A DNA stretch of 64,000 nucleotides from Methylobacterium haplocladii (GCF_007992175.1 NZ_BJZT01000035.1:1-64000), one strand, 5' to 3'. Positions 44,402-56,903 are shown, counted from the stretch's first letter. The notes: generated by a model from the letters alone, not told the origin. Translations and numbers: made by a program.

Positions 44402-45700
44402 TCAACGCAGCGCGTGGGGCGGTGTTTCCGTGCCGATCGGCGGTGGACGGCGGACGGGTGCCGCGGCGTTGCCCCGGCGCTGGCCCACGGCCTCGCGGGC
44501 CACGCGCTCGTAGACCTGCTCCAGCCGGTCGAGATGGGCATCGACACTGAGCGGGCCGGACCAGTAGCGCTCGTGCGCCTGCCGGCTCAGCCGGTCGGCC
44601 AGCGCGTCGTCCTTCAGCCGAGACAGATGCGCCGCGAGCGCAGCCGGATCGCCCGAGCGGAACCAGAAGCCGTTCTCGCCGTCCTCGATCGCCTCGCGGC
44701 CGGCACAGGCATCGCTCACGATCACCGGGCAGCCGACGGCCAGCGCCTCGTAGACGGTGAGCGGCTGGCCCTCGTACCAGATGCTCGGGAACACCAGCGC
44801 GCGGGCCTCCCGCATCAGTGCTTGCACCGCCTCCGGCTGCTTCCAGCCGAGCATGAGGCTCTCGGGGTAGCGCGCCTTGAGATCGGCGGCGCTCGGCCCG
44901 TCGCCGACGAAGACCGGCCGCACTCCGGCCCGGCGCGCCGCTTCCGCGAAGATCGGCGCGCCCTTCTCGGTAGAGATGCGGCCGACGAACAGGAAGTCGC
45001 CGGGCGGCCCGGAGCGGGGCGGGGCCTGGGCCACCGAGATCGGGTTGTCGACGCGGTGAAACACCGTCGTTCCGGGTAGCAGAGGCGCGATCACGCGCTC
45101 CTGCAAGGCGCTGATCGTGATCACGTGGCGAAACAAGTCGGGCAGGCGGGCCACATGGTCGAGCCCGGCATGGCGCACGACCCGCAGCAGCTTGCGTGGG
45201 TAAGAACGCGCGTCGCAATTCGTGCCGAGGCAGGAGAGCGACATCGGCGTGCGGTGGCAGATCGTTTCCGCCGGGTAGTCGTAGAAGCCGCCATTGGGAC
45301 AGACCAGAAAGAACTCGTGCATCGTGTAGAGGCACGGTAGGCCCGATGCCCGGATCGGCAGGCCGATCGAAGGCGACAGCGACTTGGCGAAGGCGTGGAC
45401 ATGCACCAGCGTGTCGGCCGAATCATAGTGCCGCAGCTCCTTGGCGAGGGCGGCGGCGGCCTTGCGGTTCCAGATCGCCTGGGTCGCGAAGGCGAGCTTG
45501 TTCGTGGTGGAGGCGATGTCGTCCTGCCCGAGGCAGACGACGCGGATGCCGGCCGGCGCGAGCCGCGGATCGACCGGGCCGACGGCCGCAAAGACCGTGA
45601 CGGCGTGCCCCCGCGATCGCAGCCCCAACGCCGAGTCGAGGGCGACTTTCGCCTGCCCTCCATTGATGTGGGCGTGATCGAGAACCAGGACGACACGCAC
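44402..45700 (-). CDS. Group 4 glycosyltransferase A
   Basis: A 432-residue GT-B enzyme. The acceptor-side N-terminal domain (VVLVLDHAHINGGQAKVALD) includes a cysteine-containing segment, FFLVCPNGGFYDYPAETICH. The donor domain starts near FLFVGRISTEKGAPIFAEAA. The catalytic EX7E motif is EGQPLTVYE, followed by VGCPVIVSDACAG. It should be retaining and uses a nucleotide sugar. It is a clear homologue of the next gene, which is transcribed the opposite way, with 116 bases between the starts. Confidence 0.85.
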   Translation of the reverse strand: MRVVLVLDHAHINGGQAKVALDSALGLRSRGHAVTVFAAVGPVDPRLAPAGIRVVCLGQDDIASTTNKLAFATQAIWNRKAAAALAKELRHYDSADTLVHVHAFAKSLSPSIGLPIRASGLPCLYTMHEFFLVCPNGGFYDYPAETICHRTPMSLSCLGTNCDARSYPRKLLRVVRHAGLDHVARLPDLFRHVITISALQERVIAPLLPGTTVFHRVDNPISVAQAPPRSGPPGDFLFVGRISTEKGAPIFAEAARRAGVRPVFVGDGPSAADLKARYPESLMLGWKQPEAVQALMREARALVFPSIWYEGQPLTVYEALAVGCPVIVSDACAGREAIEDGENGFWFRSGDPAALAAHLSRLKDDALADRLSRQAHERYWSGPLSVDAHLDRLEQVYERVAREAVGQRRGNAAAPVRRPPPIGTETPPHALR

Positions 45701-45816
45701 GACGGCAGCCGATCATTCCGGAAGAAGTCGATCATCTTTACCGGTCGGCAGTTGATCGCGCGTAAACCCGGAGACGATCCGGGCCACGCTACGCCCGGCG
45801 ACCGGGGCACCCTGCC

Positions 45817-47115
45817 ATGCATGTCGTGATCCTCGCCGAATTCGCCGTGGCCAGCGGTGGCGCGGAGAAGGTCGCCGTGGAATCGGCCCGCGGCTTGGCG
45901 GAGGCCGGCATCGCCGTCAGCTTCATCCAGGCGATCGACGGGCCGGCCGACGCGCTGCTCGACCATCCCCGGATCCACCGAATCGGGCTCGGCCTCGACG
46001 ACGTCTGGTCGCTGCCGGCCTGGAAGGGTGCGGTCACCGGCATCTGGCACGCCGAGGCCGCCCGCCGGCTCGCCACCACCCTCGACGCGCTGCCTGTGAC
46101 GCCCAACTGCATCCACCTGCACCAATGGACCCGCGCGCTGTCGCCGGCGGTGCTCCCGGTGCTGCTGGCGCGCGGCGTACCGGTAGCGTTGACCCTCCAC
46201 GACTACTTCCTGGCCTGCCCGAACGGGCTCTACTACCGTTTCGACCAGGCCGAGCCCTGCACGTTGAAGCCGCTGTCAGCGTCCTGCGTCACCGCCGCCT
46301 GCGATCCGAAGAGCCGGCTGCACAAGCTCGTGCGCGTCGCCCGCTCGGCCGCGATGCGAACCGCGATCGGCGCCGGGCGCCTCGACGTCATCCATGTCTG
46401 CGACGCGAGCGTCGGGCGGGCCGGCGCGCTGCTCGCCGGCTTCGACCTACGGCATCATCGCCTCGACAATCCGGTGCGTACGCCGAAGGGACCGCCGGCC
46501 GATCCGGCCAAGGGCGACGCCATCGCCTATGTCGGCCGCCTGACGCGGGAGAAGGGCGCAGACCTCGTGGCCGATGCGGCGCGGCAGGCTGGGATTCCGG
46601 CGCTCTTCATCGGGGCCGGTCCGCTGGAAGCGCGTCTGCGGGCGACGCCCGGCGTCGAAGTGCTCGGCTGGCGGAGCCCGGCGGAGGTCGAGGCGATCCT
46701 GCGCAGCCGCGCCCGCGCCGTCTGCGCGCCCTCGCGCTGGTACGAGACCGGTCCGCTCACGATCTACGAGGCGCTTGCCGCCGGCATCCCGGCGATTGCC
46801 TCGACGCATTCAGGCGCGTCCGAAAAGGTCGAGGATGGGGTGAGCGGGTTTGCCGTCGCACCGGATGTCGCGGCACTCGCGGCTGCCTTCGCGCGAATCA
46901 CCGACGATGAAATGGTGCAACGCACAGGCCAAGCGGCCCACGAACGCTATTGGGCTGCCCCGATGACGCTGACGGCGCATGCCGCCGGCCTGATTCGAAT
47001 CTACGAAACAATGATGCGTGGCATTGCACCGAAGCTCAGTGGTGCCGCTTCGGATCCCGCATTCAATCTCGCGGCGGGGTGCCAGAGGGCGGAGACGAAT
47101 TTATCGCTACGCTGA
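45817..47115 (+). CDS. Group 4 glycosyltransferase B
   Basis: A 432-residue GT-B enzyme of the same subgroup and same length as its divergent neighbour. It has VASGGAEKVAVESARGLAE near the N-terminus, LHDYFLACPNGLYYRFD with the shared CPNG segment and further cysteines, and donor domain IAYVGRLTREKGADLVADAA. The EX7E motif is ETGPLTIYE, followed by AAGIPAIASTHSG. The pair looks like an inverted duplication, so they may act in successive steps on the same glycan. Confidence 0.85.
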   Translation: MHVVILAEFAVASGGAEKVAVESARGLAEAGIAVSFIQAIDGPADALLDHPRIHRIGLGLDDVWSLPAWKGAVTGIWHAEAARRLATTLDALPVTPNCIHLHQWTRALSPAVLPVLLARGVPVALTLHDYFLACPNGLYYRFDQAEPCTLKPLSASCVTAACDPKSRLHKLVRVARSAAMRTAIGAGRLDVIHVCDASVGRAGALLAGFDLRHHRLDNPVRTPKGPPADPAKGDAIAYVGRLTREKGADLVADAARQAGIPALFIGAGPLEARLRATPGVEVLGWRSPAEVEAILRSRARAVCAPSRWYETGPLTIYEALAAGIPAIASTHSGASEKVEDGVSGFAVAPDVAALAAAFARITDDEMVQRTGQAAHERYWAAPMTLTAHAAGLIRIYETMMRGIAPKLSGAASDPAFNLAAGCQRAETNLSLR

Positions 47116-47258
47116 CAGTTGCCGGCTACTGTCATCTCTTCGATCTGCATGTTTGACCGCCGGCAGCGCAGGCTGCTAGCCTGCAAGTGGGCGAATTCGG
47201 TTCCACATCAATTGCATGGTCGCTCGGGACAGGTCGCGAAGGCCCTCTTGAATCGGTC

Positions 47259-47287
47259 TTGACTTCCATATTGCACTGCAACATATC
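47259..47287 (+). promoter_or_regulatory. Phasin promoter with an internal PhaR/PhbF-like operator
   Basis: A -35 box TTGACT (47259-47264) and a -10 box CATATC (47282-47287) are separated by 17 bases. The spacer contains the palindrome TTGCACTGCAA (47271-47281), which matches the TGC-N3-GCAA core described for PHB-responsive repressors. A repressor bound there would block the promoter. Binding is inferred. Confidence 0.5.
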
Positions 47288-47347
47288 TCCACCTGTCGGA
47301 CGCGACGAGTCGCCGTGGGCCGACCGAATTCCACAGGAGAGATTGCT

Positions 47348-47701
47348 TTGGCTACGCAAGGTTTCGAGATCCCGACCGAGTTCCGCGATTTTGCCGATAA
47401 GAGCGTCGATCAGGCCCGCAACGCCTTCGGCAGCTTCCTGAGCGGTGCCGTGAAGACGTCCGAGCAGCTGCAGAGCACCGGCGTCAACGTTCAGTCGACC
47501 GTGCACGCCGCCGTGCTCAAGGGCATCGACCATGCCCAGACGAACGCGAACGCCACCTTCGACTTCACGCAGAAGCTCGTTCGTGCCCGCGACCTCCGCG
47601 AGGCCTTCGAGATCCAGTCCGAATACGTGAAGTCCCAGTTCGCCGCCCTCCAGGCGCAGGCGAAGGACTACGGCGCGCTGGCCCAGAAGGCCGCGCATTA
47701 A
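47348..47701 (+). CDS. Phasin (PHB granule-associated protein)
   Basis: A 117-residue phasin_2-type protein starting at TTG 47348, with AGGAGA 7 bases before it. The N-terminal QGFEIPTEFRDFADKSVDQA and the amphipathic helices (SGAVKTSEQLQSTGVNVQST, FDFTQKLVRARDLREAFE, FAALQAQAKDYGALAQKA) are typical. It coats polyhydroxybutyrate granules and limits their size. The size fits the small granule-associated phasin reported in M. extorquens, but the symbol is left open. A 9-bp hairpin follows the stop (47717-47744). Confidence 0.82.
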   Translation: MATQGFEIPTEFRDFADKSVDQARNAFGSFLSGAVKTSEQLQSTGVNVQSTVHAAVLKGIDHAQTNANATFDFTQKLVRARDLREAFEIQSEYVKSQFAALQAQAKDYGALAQKAAH

Positions 47702-47716
47702 GGCGCTTCGCGCCTG

Positions 47717-47744
47717 ACGGGTCCGCTCGATCGATCGGACCCGT
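47717..47744 (+). terminator. Hairpin after the phasin gene
   Basis: ACGGGTCCG and CGGACCCGT form a perfect 9-bp stem with a 10-base loop. No T-run follows, so it may stabilise the abundant phasin mRNA or partly terminate before the second phasin gene. Confidence 0.45.
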
Positions 47745-47884
47745 AAGACAGAGCATCTCCCGGCGAACCCGCGACCGGTCCGGCCGCGGGTTCGGCCCCA
47801 GGGAGAGGAGGCGGTCTGGAATCCGCTTTGTGAGATTCCGGCATCGCGCCTCGCAGCAATACGAAACGACGAGGAGGCGGGCTG

Positions 47885-48838
47885 ATGGCGACGCACACTG
47901 AACCGACGCGGAAATCCGAGACGGCTGCGAAGGACGCGCCTGCCAAGGATGCAAAGCCCGTGACGAAGCCGGCCGCCGAGGCCATCGCGAAGGCCGCGCA
48001 GAAGCCGCCGACCAAGGTCGAGCAGGCTCCGTCGCCGCAAAAGACCGCCGCGAAGCCGGATCCGACCCCGGCTCCGAAGGCTGCCCCGACCGCAGCCGCT
48101 ACGCCGGGCAAGCATCAGGACAAGAGCCAGGACAAGACCGGGACGGCGGCGACCTTCCGTCCCCCGGCACCGAAGACCGAGACGGCTGGGCTGAAGCCCG
48201 TTGCAACGAAGGAAGCGGCTCCCGCTCCGACGACGGCCAAGTCTCCCGCGGCCAAGGCTCCCGAGGCGAAGACCGAGCCCGCGAAATCCGCTTCCGTCGC
48301 GAGCAAGCCGGCTGCGGACGTCAACCCGACGCCGAAGGCGGCGGAGGCGGCGACCACCGCCGTGACGCCCGCCAATTCCAATGCGAAGGCCCCCGCTGCC
48401 AAGGCCGATCCGGTCGCGGAGCCGGCTTCGGGGAAGGCAGCGACACAACCGCGCTCCGCACCGGAGCCTGTCGCCGCCAAGCCGGTGGCTGCCAAGGCCA
48501 AGACTGCCGAGGCCCCGGCTCCGAAAGCACCGGATGTCGAGCCGGTCGTCGCAGCGATCGCCAAGCCTGCGGCGATCGCCGCCAAGGCGTCCGCCAGCTT
48601 CGGCGTCGGTGCGTCTTCGGCCCAGATCACCGAGATCAACGAGACCGTGCTCGCCTTCGTCCGCAAGGAAGGCGAGGCGGCGCTCGCTCACATGCAGGCA
48701 CTCACCAAGGTGAAGTCGCCGGCAGAACTGATCCGCCTCCAAGTCGGCGAGTTCCAGCGCGCGGCGGATTCCTCGCTCAGCTGCATCAGCACCATCGTGC
48801 GCAGCGCGAGCCGTTTTGGCGGTGCGCGTCTTCCCTGA
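47885..48838 (+). CDS. PhaF-like phasin with Ala/Lys/Pro-rich tail
   Basis: A 317-residue protein. The first ~230 residues are a low-complexity Ala/Lys/Pro/Thr sequence resembling the histone H1-like tail of PhaF, which can bind DNA. The last ~75 residues form a phasin helix (INETVLAFVRKEGEAALAHM, SPAELIRLQVGEFQRAADSS). GAGGAGG precedes the ATG. It probably links PHB granules to the nucleoid, as PhaF does in Pseudomonas; here the order of domains is reversed. It follows the small phasin. Confidence 0.65.
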   Translation: MATHTEPTRKSETAAKDAPAKDAKPVTKPAAEAIAKAAQKPPTKVEQAPSPQKTAAKPDPTPAPKAAPTAAATPGKHQDKSQDKTGTAATFRPPAPKTETAGLKPVATKEAAPAPTTAKSPAAKAPEAKTEPAKSASVASKPAADVNPTPKAAEAATTAVTPANSNAKAPAAKADPVAEPASGKAATQPRSAPEPVAAKPVAAKAKTAEAPAPKAPDVEPVVAAIAKPAAIAAKASASFGVGASSAQITEINETVLAFVRKEGEAALAHMQALTKVKSPAELIRLQVGEFQRAADSSLSCISTIVRSASRFGGARLP

Positions 48839-48920
48839 CGGACGCGCACGCGAAGCCACGCACGTGCCCGATTCGGCGTGATAGACAGCCCGGAAGCCTC
48901 ATCGCCTTCGGGAGACTGCC

Positions 48921-50375
<1,455 letters not shown>

Positions 50376-50378
50376 TCG

Positions 50379-51293
50379 TCAGTTCCACGGGCCGCGCCGT
50401 GATGGGTCCCGAGATCCCACCCACCGCGCGTCGCTGAACCGTGCAGGCGCCGAAGGCATCCCGCCGACTAACTGCCGCAGGGCTGCGACCCGATCGCGCG
50501 TCGGCGGGTGCGTCGAAAACAGCGCGTCGATGCCGCCGCCGGTCAGTGGGTTCACGATGAACATCGGCGCGGTAGCCGGGTGGCTCTCGGCGGACGGGCT
50601 CATCACTTGGCTCACGCCCGCCTCGATCCGCTCGAGCGCCGAGGCGAGCCAGAGCGGGTTGCCGCAGATCGCGGCGCCCTCACGGTCGGCCTCGTATTCG
50701 CGGGCGCGGCTGATTGCGAACTGCACGATCATCGCGGCGAAGGGTGCGGCGATGGCGGCGGCGATCGAGACGAGCGGGTTCGGCCGGGCGTCGCCACGGC
50801 CACCGAACAGGAAGCCGAACTGCGCCAGCGTCGCGATGGCGCCGGCGAGGGTCGCCGAGACCGTCATGATCAGCGTGTCGCGGTTCTTGATATGCGCCAG
50901 TTCGTGCGCCATCACGGCCGCCACCTCCTCCCGGCTCAAGGCATTCAGCAGGCCTGTCGTCGCCGCGACCGCCGCGTTCTGCGGATTGCGTCCGGTGGCG
51001 AAGGCGTTGGGCTGCGGATCGTCGACGAGGTGGACCCGCGGCATCGGCAGGCCGGCCCGGCCGGCGAGGTCGCGCACCATCGCCACGAGTTCCGGCGCAC
51101 TTTGCGCATCGACCTCGCGGGCGCCATGGGCGTTGAGGGCCAGGCTGTCGGAGCGCCAATAGGCGTAGAGGTTCGTCAGCACGGCCATGCCGAGCGCCAG
51201 CACCATCCCCTTGGCTCCACCGAGCGCCAGCCCGACCGCGCCGAAGAGGGCGGTCAGGCCGGCAAGCAGGATGGCGGTCTTCACAAAGTTCAT
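50379..51293 (-). CDS. htpX: Membrane metalloprotease HtpX
   Basis: An M48-family zinc protease of 304 residues. Two N-terminal membrane spans (TAILLAGLTALFGAVGLALG, MVLALGMAVLTNLYAYW) precede the zinc site HELAH at 130-134 and further spans around IATLAQFGFLFGG and IAAPFAAMIVQFAI. The downstream zinc-ligand glutamate lies in AREYEADREGA. It degrades misfolded membrane proteins. The gene lies between the Do protease and rarA on the opposite strand. Confidence 0.94.
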   Translation of the reverse strand: MNFVKTAILLAGLTALFGAVGLALGGAKGMVLALGMAVLTNLYAYWRSDSLALNAHGAREVDAQSAPELVAMVRDLAGRAGLPMPRVHLVDDPQPNAFATGRNPQNAAVAATTGLLNALSREEVAAVMAHELAHIKNRDTLIMTVSATLAGAIATLAQFGFLFGGRGDARPNPLVSIAAAIAAPFAAMIVQFAISRAREYEADREGAAICGNPLWLASALERIEAGVSQVMSPSAESHPATAPMFIVNPLTGGGIDALFSTHPPTRDRVAALRQLVGGMPSAPARFSDARWVGSRDPSRRGPWN

Positions 51294-51456
51294 CGGGTCG
51301 CCACCGCGCCGGTCTGCATGCCCCCAAAATGGGCGCTCGGCTCAAGCTGCGAAAGACATGCGGGAATAAGGATCGATACGCCGCATCGATGCTGCCGCTG
51401 TGGGCGCATGGCTGGATGGGCTTGCAGAGCCGTCGTGCCGGAGTGTTGATGCGCCG

Positions 51457-52770
51457 ATGTCCGACCTCTTCGCCTCCGCCGGCCTCGACAACACCGCGCC
51501 GCGCCCGCTAGCCGACCGCCTTCGCCCGCAGACGCTCGCCGAGGTGGTCGGCCAGGAGCATCTGACCGGCCCGGGCGGGTCGCTCTCGCGTCTGCTGGCC
51601 TCGAAGGCGCTGGGTTCGCTGATCTTCTGGGGGCCGCCCGGCACCGGGAAGACCACCGTGGCGCGGCTGCTCGCCCACGAGGTCGACCTGCACTTCGAGC
51701 AGATCTCCGCGATCTTTTCCGGCGTCGCCGACCTGCGAAAGGTATTCGAGGCGGCGCGCGGGCGGCGCTCCACGGGACGTGGCACGCTGCTCTTCGTCGA
51801 CGAGATCCACCGCTTCAACCGCGCGCAGCTCGATGCCTTCCTGCCGGTGATGGAGGACGGCACCGTCACTCTCGTCGGCGCGACCACGGAAAACCCGTCT
51901 TTCGAGCTGAACGCCGCGCTGCTGTCCCGCGCTCGCGTCCTGCTGTTTCGCGCCCTTGATGCGGCGGCCATCGCCAAGCTGCTCTCCCGCGCCGAGGATC
52001 TGACGAAACAACCTCTGCCCCTCGACGAGGAGGCCCGCGCCGTCCTCGTGCGCATGGCCGACGGCGACGGCCGCGCCTCGCTGACGCTGGCGGAAGAGGT
52101 CTGGCGCTCGGCAAAGCCCGGCGAGACTCTCGACGCGACGACGCTTCAGGACCTCGTCCAGCGCCGCGCCCCGATCTACGACAAGGCGCAGGAGGGTCAC
52201 TACAACCTGATCTCGGCGCTGCATAAGACCGTGCGCGGCTCGGACCCGGACGCCGCGCTCTACTACCTCTGCCGGATGCTCGATGGCGGCGAGGACCGTC
52301 TGTTCATCGCCCGCCGGCTGGTTCGCATGGCGGTGGAGGATATCGGGCTAGCCGATCCGCAGGCGCTGGTGATCGCCAACGCGGCCAAAGACGCCTTCGA
52401 CTTCCTCGGCTCGCCGGAAGGTGAACTCGCGCTCGCCCAGGCCACGGTGTATCTGGCCTGCGCGCCCAAATCGAACGCCGTCTACAACGCCTACAAGGCC
52501 GCCACGAAGGTTGCCAAGGAGCACGGCTCGCTGCCGCCGCCCCGCGTCATCCTCAACGCGCCGACGAAACTCATGAAGACCATCGGTTACGGCGACAGCT
52601 ACCGCTACGACCATGACGAGCCGGACGCGTTTTCGGGACAGGATTACTGGCCGGAACAGCTCGACCGCCAGCAATTCTACCTGCCGACGGATCGCGGGAT
52701 GGAGACTCGCTACCGTGAGCGGCTGGCTTATTGGGAGAGGTTGAGGCAGGAGCGGCGAGGGGATGGGTAG
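51457..52770 (+). CDS. rarA: Replication-associated recombination protein RarA (MgsA)
   Basis: A clamp-loader-like AAA+ ATPase of 437 residues that acts at stalled forks. Walker A is GPPGTGKTT, Walker B LLFVDEIHRFN, and sensor 1 LVGATTENPSFELNAALLSR. The C-terminal tetramerisation part contains RRAPIYDKAQEGHYNLISAL and YPNDxx-type DSYRYDHDEPDAFSGQDYWP. ATG 51457 matches the family N-terminus (RPLADRLRPQTLAEVVGQEH). Conserved neighbour of the Do protease gene. Confidence 0.94.
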   Translation: MSDLFASAGLDNTAPRPLADRLRPQTLAEVVGQEHLTGPGGSLSRLLASKALGSLIFWGPPGTGKTTVARLLAHEVDLHFEQISAIFSGVADLRKVFEAARGRRSTGRGTLLFVDEIHRFNRAQLDAFLPVMEDGTVTLVGATTENPSFELNAALLSRARVLLFRALDAAAIAKLLSRAEDLTKQPLPLDEEARAVLVRMADGDGRASLTLAEEVWRSAKPGETLDATTLQDLVQRRAPIYDKAQEGHYNLISALHKTVRGSDPDAALYYLCRMLDGGEDRLFIARRLVRMAVEDIGLADPQALVIANAAKDAFDFLGSPEGELALAQATVYLACAPKSNAVYNAYKAATKVAKEHGSLPPPRVILNAPTKLMKTIGYGDSYRYDHDEPDAFSGQDYWPEQLDRQQFYLPTDRGMETRYRERLAYWERLRQERRGDG

Positions 52771-52785
52771 GGCCGGAATTCGAGC

Positions 52786-53259
52786 CTAAAGCCCCAACGC
52801 GGTCAGCCCCGCATGATCCGCCGGGCGCGGGCCGGAGCGGTCCCAGTGGAACAGGCGCTCGCTCTCCTGGATCGGCAGATCGTTGATGCTGGCATGGCGC
52901 ACCTGCATCAGGCCGTGGGCGTCGAACTCCCAGTTCTCGTTGCCGTAGGCGCGGAACCACTGTCCGGCTGCATCATGGAATTCGTAGGCGAAGCGGACCG
53001 CGATGCGGTTGTCGTCATGCGCCCAGATCTCCTTGATCAGCCGGTACTCGTGCTCGCGCTCCCACTTCTTGGTGAGGAAGGCGACGATGGCCGGGCGGCC
53101 CTGAAAGATGTCGGAGCGGTTCCGCCAGCGGCTGTCGGCTGTGTAGGCAAGCGAGACCTTTTCCGGATTACGCCCGTTCCATCCGTCCTCGGCGGCGCGG
53201 ACCTTCTTGACCGCGGTTTCGAGCGTGAACGGCGGCAGGGGTGGTCGGGTCTCGGTCAT
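52786..53259 (-). CDS. NTF2-like protein (DUF1348)
   Basis: A 157-residue SnoaL/NTF2-fold protein. Characteristic segments are [59 protein letters not shown] and [18 protein letters not shown], rich in aromatic residues lining a cone-shaped pocket. The family is widespread and of unknown function, possibly stress-related hydrolase or isomerase. It is convergent with rarA (15 bases). Confidence 0.78.
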   Translation of the reverse strand: MTETRPPLPPFTLETAVKKVRAAEDGWNGRNPEKVSLAYTADSRWRNRSDIFQGRPAIVAFLTKKWEREHEYRLIKEIWAHDDNRIAVRFAYEFHDAAGQWFRAYGNENWEFDAHGLMQVRHASINDLPIQESERLFHWDRSGPRPADHAGLTALGL

Positions 53260-53402
53260 CGCGTCATCCCAGGACGAGGTCGGCGTCGAGCCGATGGGTG
53301 CCGATGATCGGCCTCATCGTCAATGGCGACGGCTCGCGCGTCGTCACGCTGCTGCCCCCATGCTAGTCGAACCGCACCGGCACACAGGGACACCCGACAT
53401 CG

Positions 53403-54908
<1,506 letters not shown>

Positions 54909-54998
54909 CGCCGAAAAAGGCGCCCGCCGGTAGACCGGCCGGGCGGTACCCTGTAGGCAGCCGCCCCCTCACGTAGAAACGGCCGGAGACCTTCGCGC

Positions 54999-56279
54999 AT
55001 GGCGGCCTGCGGCCTCGATTTCGGTACCTCCAACACCACCCTCGGCCTCGCCACGGCGGGGCGGCCCTCGCTGCTGCCCCTGGAGGGGGAGCACCGCACG
55101 ATCCCGAGCGCAATCTTCTTCCGGCCGGGGCATGACGCCGTGATCGGGCGCGCGGCGATCTCGGCCTATGTCGAGGGCGAGCCGGGCCGGCTGATGCGCA
55201 GCCTGAAGTCGGTGCTCGGCTCGAGCCTGATCGAGGAGAGCACGCCGGTCGGGCGCGAGCGCCTGCGTTTCCGCGAGGTCATCGCCCGCTATCTCGCCGC
55301 GGTGAAGGCACGGGCGGAGGCTGCCGGCGGGATCGAGCTCGACACGGTCGTTCACGGCCGTCCCGTACACTTCGTCGACGGCGACGAGGCCGGCGACCGC
55401 AAGGCTGAGGAGACCCTCCGCGCCATCGCCGGCGAGGTCGGCTTTCGCCATGTTCGCTTCCAGTACGAGCCGATCGCGGCGGCGCTCGACTACGAGCAAT
55501 CGGTCGCGCACGAGGAAATCGCGCTGATCGCCGATATCGGCGGCGGCACCTCGGACTTTTCCATCGTCCGACTCTCGCCCGAGCGGCACCGCCGCACGGA
55601 GCGGGCCGGGGACATCCTCGCCAATGACGGCGTGCGCATCGGCGGCACGGATTTCGATCGCCGGCTCAGCCTCGGTACGGTGATGCCGCTGATGGGGCTC
55701 GGCAGCCCGATGAAGCGCGCCGATCTCCTCGTGCCGAACGGCTATTTCCACGACCTGGCTACCTGGTCGAGCATCAATCGGCTCTACGACCGCAAGGTGT
55801 TTCGCGAGCTCGAGGAGGTCTCGCGCGATGCGGCCCGACCCGAGCTGATCGACCGCCTGCGCACGGTGGTCGAGGCCGAGCGCGGCCATGCACTGGCCAT
55901 GGCGGTGGAGGCAGCGAAGATCGCGGCCTCCGACAGCGACGACGGCCGCATCGACCTTGATTGGGTCGAGCGGGGTCTCGCCGTCCCGGTCGACCGCCGG
56001 AACCTCGCTGGGCAGACCGCTGCGCTATCGGAGCGCGTCGCCGAGCGGATCGGACGCTGCCTGGCCCAGGCCGGGCTCGCGGCCGACGCCATCGACGCGA
56101 TCTTCCTGACCGGTGGTTCGACCGGGCTGCCGCATGTCCGCGCGGCGCTCTGCGCCTGCGTGCCCGAGGCGCGGGTTGTCGACGGCGACACCTTCGGCTC
56201 GGTCGGCGTCGGGCTGGCGATCGAGGCGGCGCGTCAGTTCGGGCCGGTCAGAGCCCTGGCGCGCGCCGCCGCGGGCTGA
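54999..56279 (+). CDS. YegD-like Hsp70-family protein
   Basis: A 426-residue actin-like ATPase. Phosphate motif 1 is GLDFGTSNTTLGL, phosphate 2 is ADIGGGTSDFSIV, and the adenosine motif is FLTGGSTGLPHVR. It lacks the substrate-binding and lid domains of DnaK, as YegD does, so it is not a standard chaperone. The client is unknown. It follows the M32 carboxypeptidase by 90 bases on the same strand. Confidence 0.85.
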   Translation: MAACGLDFGTSNTTLGLATAGRPSLLPLEGEHRTIPSAIFFRPGHDAVIGRAAISAYVEGEPGRLMRSLKSVLGSSLIEESTPVGRERLRFREVIARYLAAVKARAEAAGGIELDTVVHGRPVHFVDGDEAGDRKAEETLRAIAGEVGFRHVRFQYEPIAAALDYEQSVAHEEIALIADIGGGTSDFSIVRLSPERHRRTERAGDILANDGVRIGGTDFDRRLSLGTVMPLMGLGSPMKRADLLVPNGYFHDLATWSSINRLYDRKVFRELEEVSRDAARPELIDRLRTVVEAERGHALAMAVEAAKIAASDSDDGRIDLDWVERGLAVPVDRRNLAGQTAALSERVAERIGRCLAQAGLAADAIDAIFLTGGSTGLPHVRAALCACVPEARVVDGDTFGSVGVGLAIEAARQFGPVRALARAAAG

Positions 56280-56282
56280 ACG

Positions 56283-56744
56283 TCAGCCGGCATGGGCGCG
56301 CTGGAGTTCGGCGAGGTCGAGCTTCACCATGCCCATCATCGCGTCCATCGCGCGCTTTGCGGCGGCGCGGTCGGGATCGTTGAACAGCGCGAACATCCCG
56401 CCCGGGATGATCTGCCAAGACAGGCCGAAGCGATCCTTCAGCCAGCCGCATCGTGAGGCCTTGCCGCCGTCGAGCAGCTTCTCCCACAGATCGTCCACCT
56501 CGGCCTGATCCGCGCACGTGACCATGAACGAAACGGCCTCCGTAAACTGGAAGTGCGGGCCGCCGTTGATCGCCATGAACGGCTGCCCCTCGAGTTCCCA
56601 GGAGCCGCTGAGCATCCGCCGCTCGGCTCCATCGCCGATCATCTGCATCGGTCCGCCCTTCGAGTTGGCGAAGACCGAGCGATAGAAGGCGATCGCCTCT
56701 TCGGCCTGAGAGTCGAACCACAGGAACGGCGTGATGGTCGGCAT
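56283..56744 (-). CDS. PhnB-like VOC-family protein
   Basis: A 153-residue glyoxalase/VOC-fold protein of the PhnB / 3-demethylubiquinone-methyltransferase-like group. The markers are TPFLWFDSQAEEAIAFYRSV, GQPFMAINGGPHFQFTEAVS and DRFGLSWQIIPGGMFAL. The family binds small ligands or metals but its reaction is unknown. Convergent with the Hsp70-like gene, 3 bases between the stops. Confidence 0.82.
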   Translation of the reverse strand: MPTITPFLWFDSQAEEAIAFYRSVFANSKGGPMQMIGDGAERRMLSGSWELEGQPFMAINGGPHFQFTEAVSFMVTCADQAEVDDLWEKLLDGGKASRCGWLKDRFGLSWQIIPGGMFALFNDPDRAAAKRAMDAMMGMVKLDLAELQRAHAG

Positions 56745-56903
56745 GGCGGGTCTCCGTTGGGTTGGCCTTCCGCCAAGGACGCTGGGAATCGGCAGGATCC
56801 GACACGGATCGACACGATTTTGAACGTGGTCTGCGCTCGCATCGTCTCAGACAAGCCGCTCGGATCGCTTTCCGCACCGGCGGCGGGGTGCTAGCAGCGA
56901 GCG

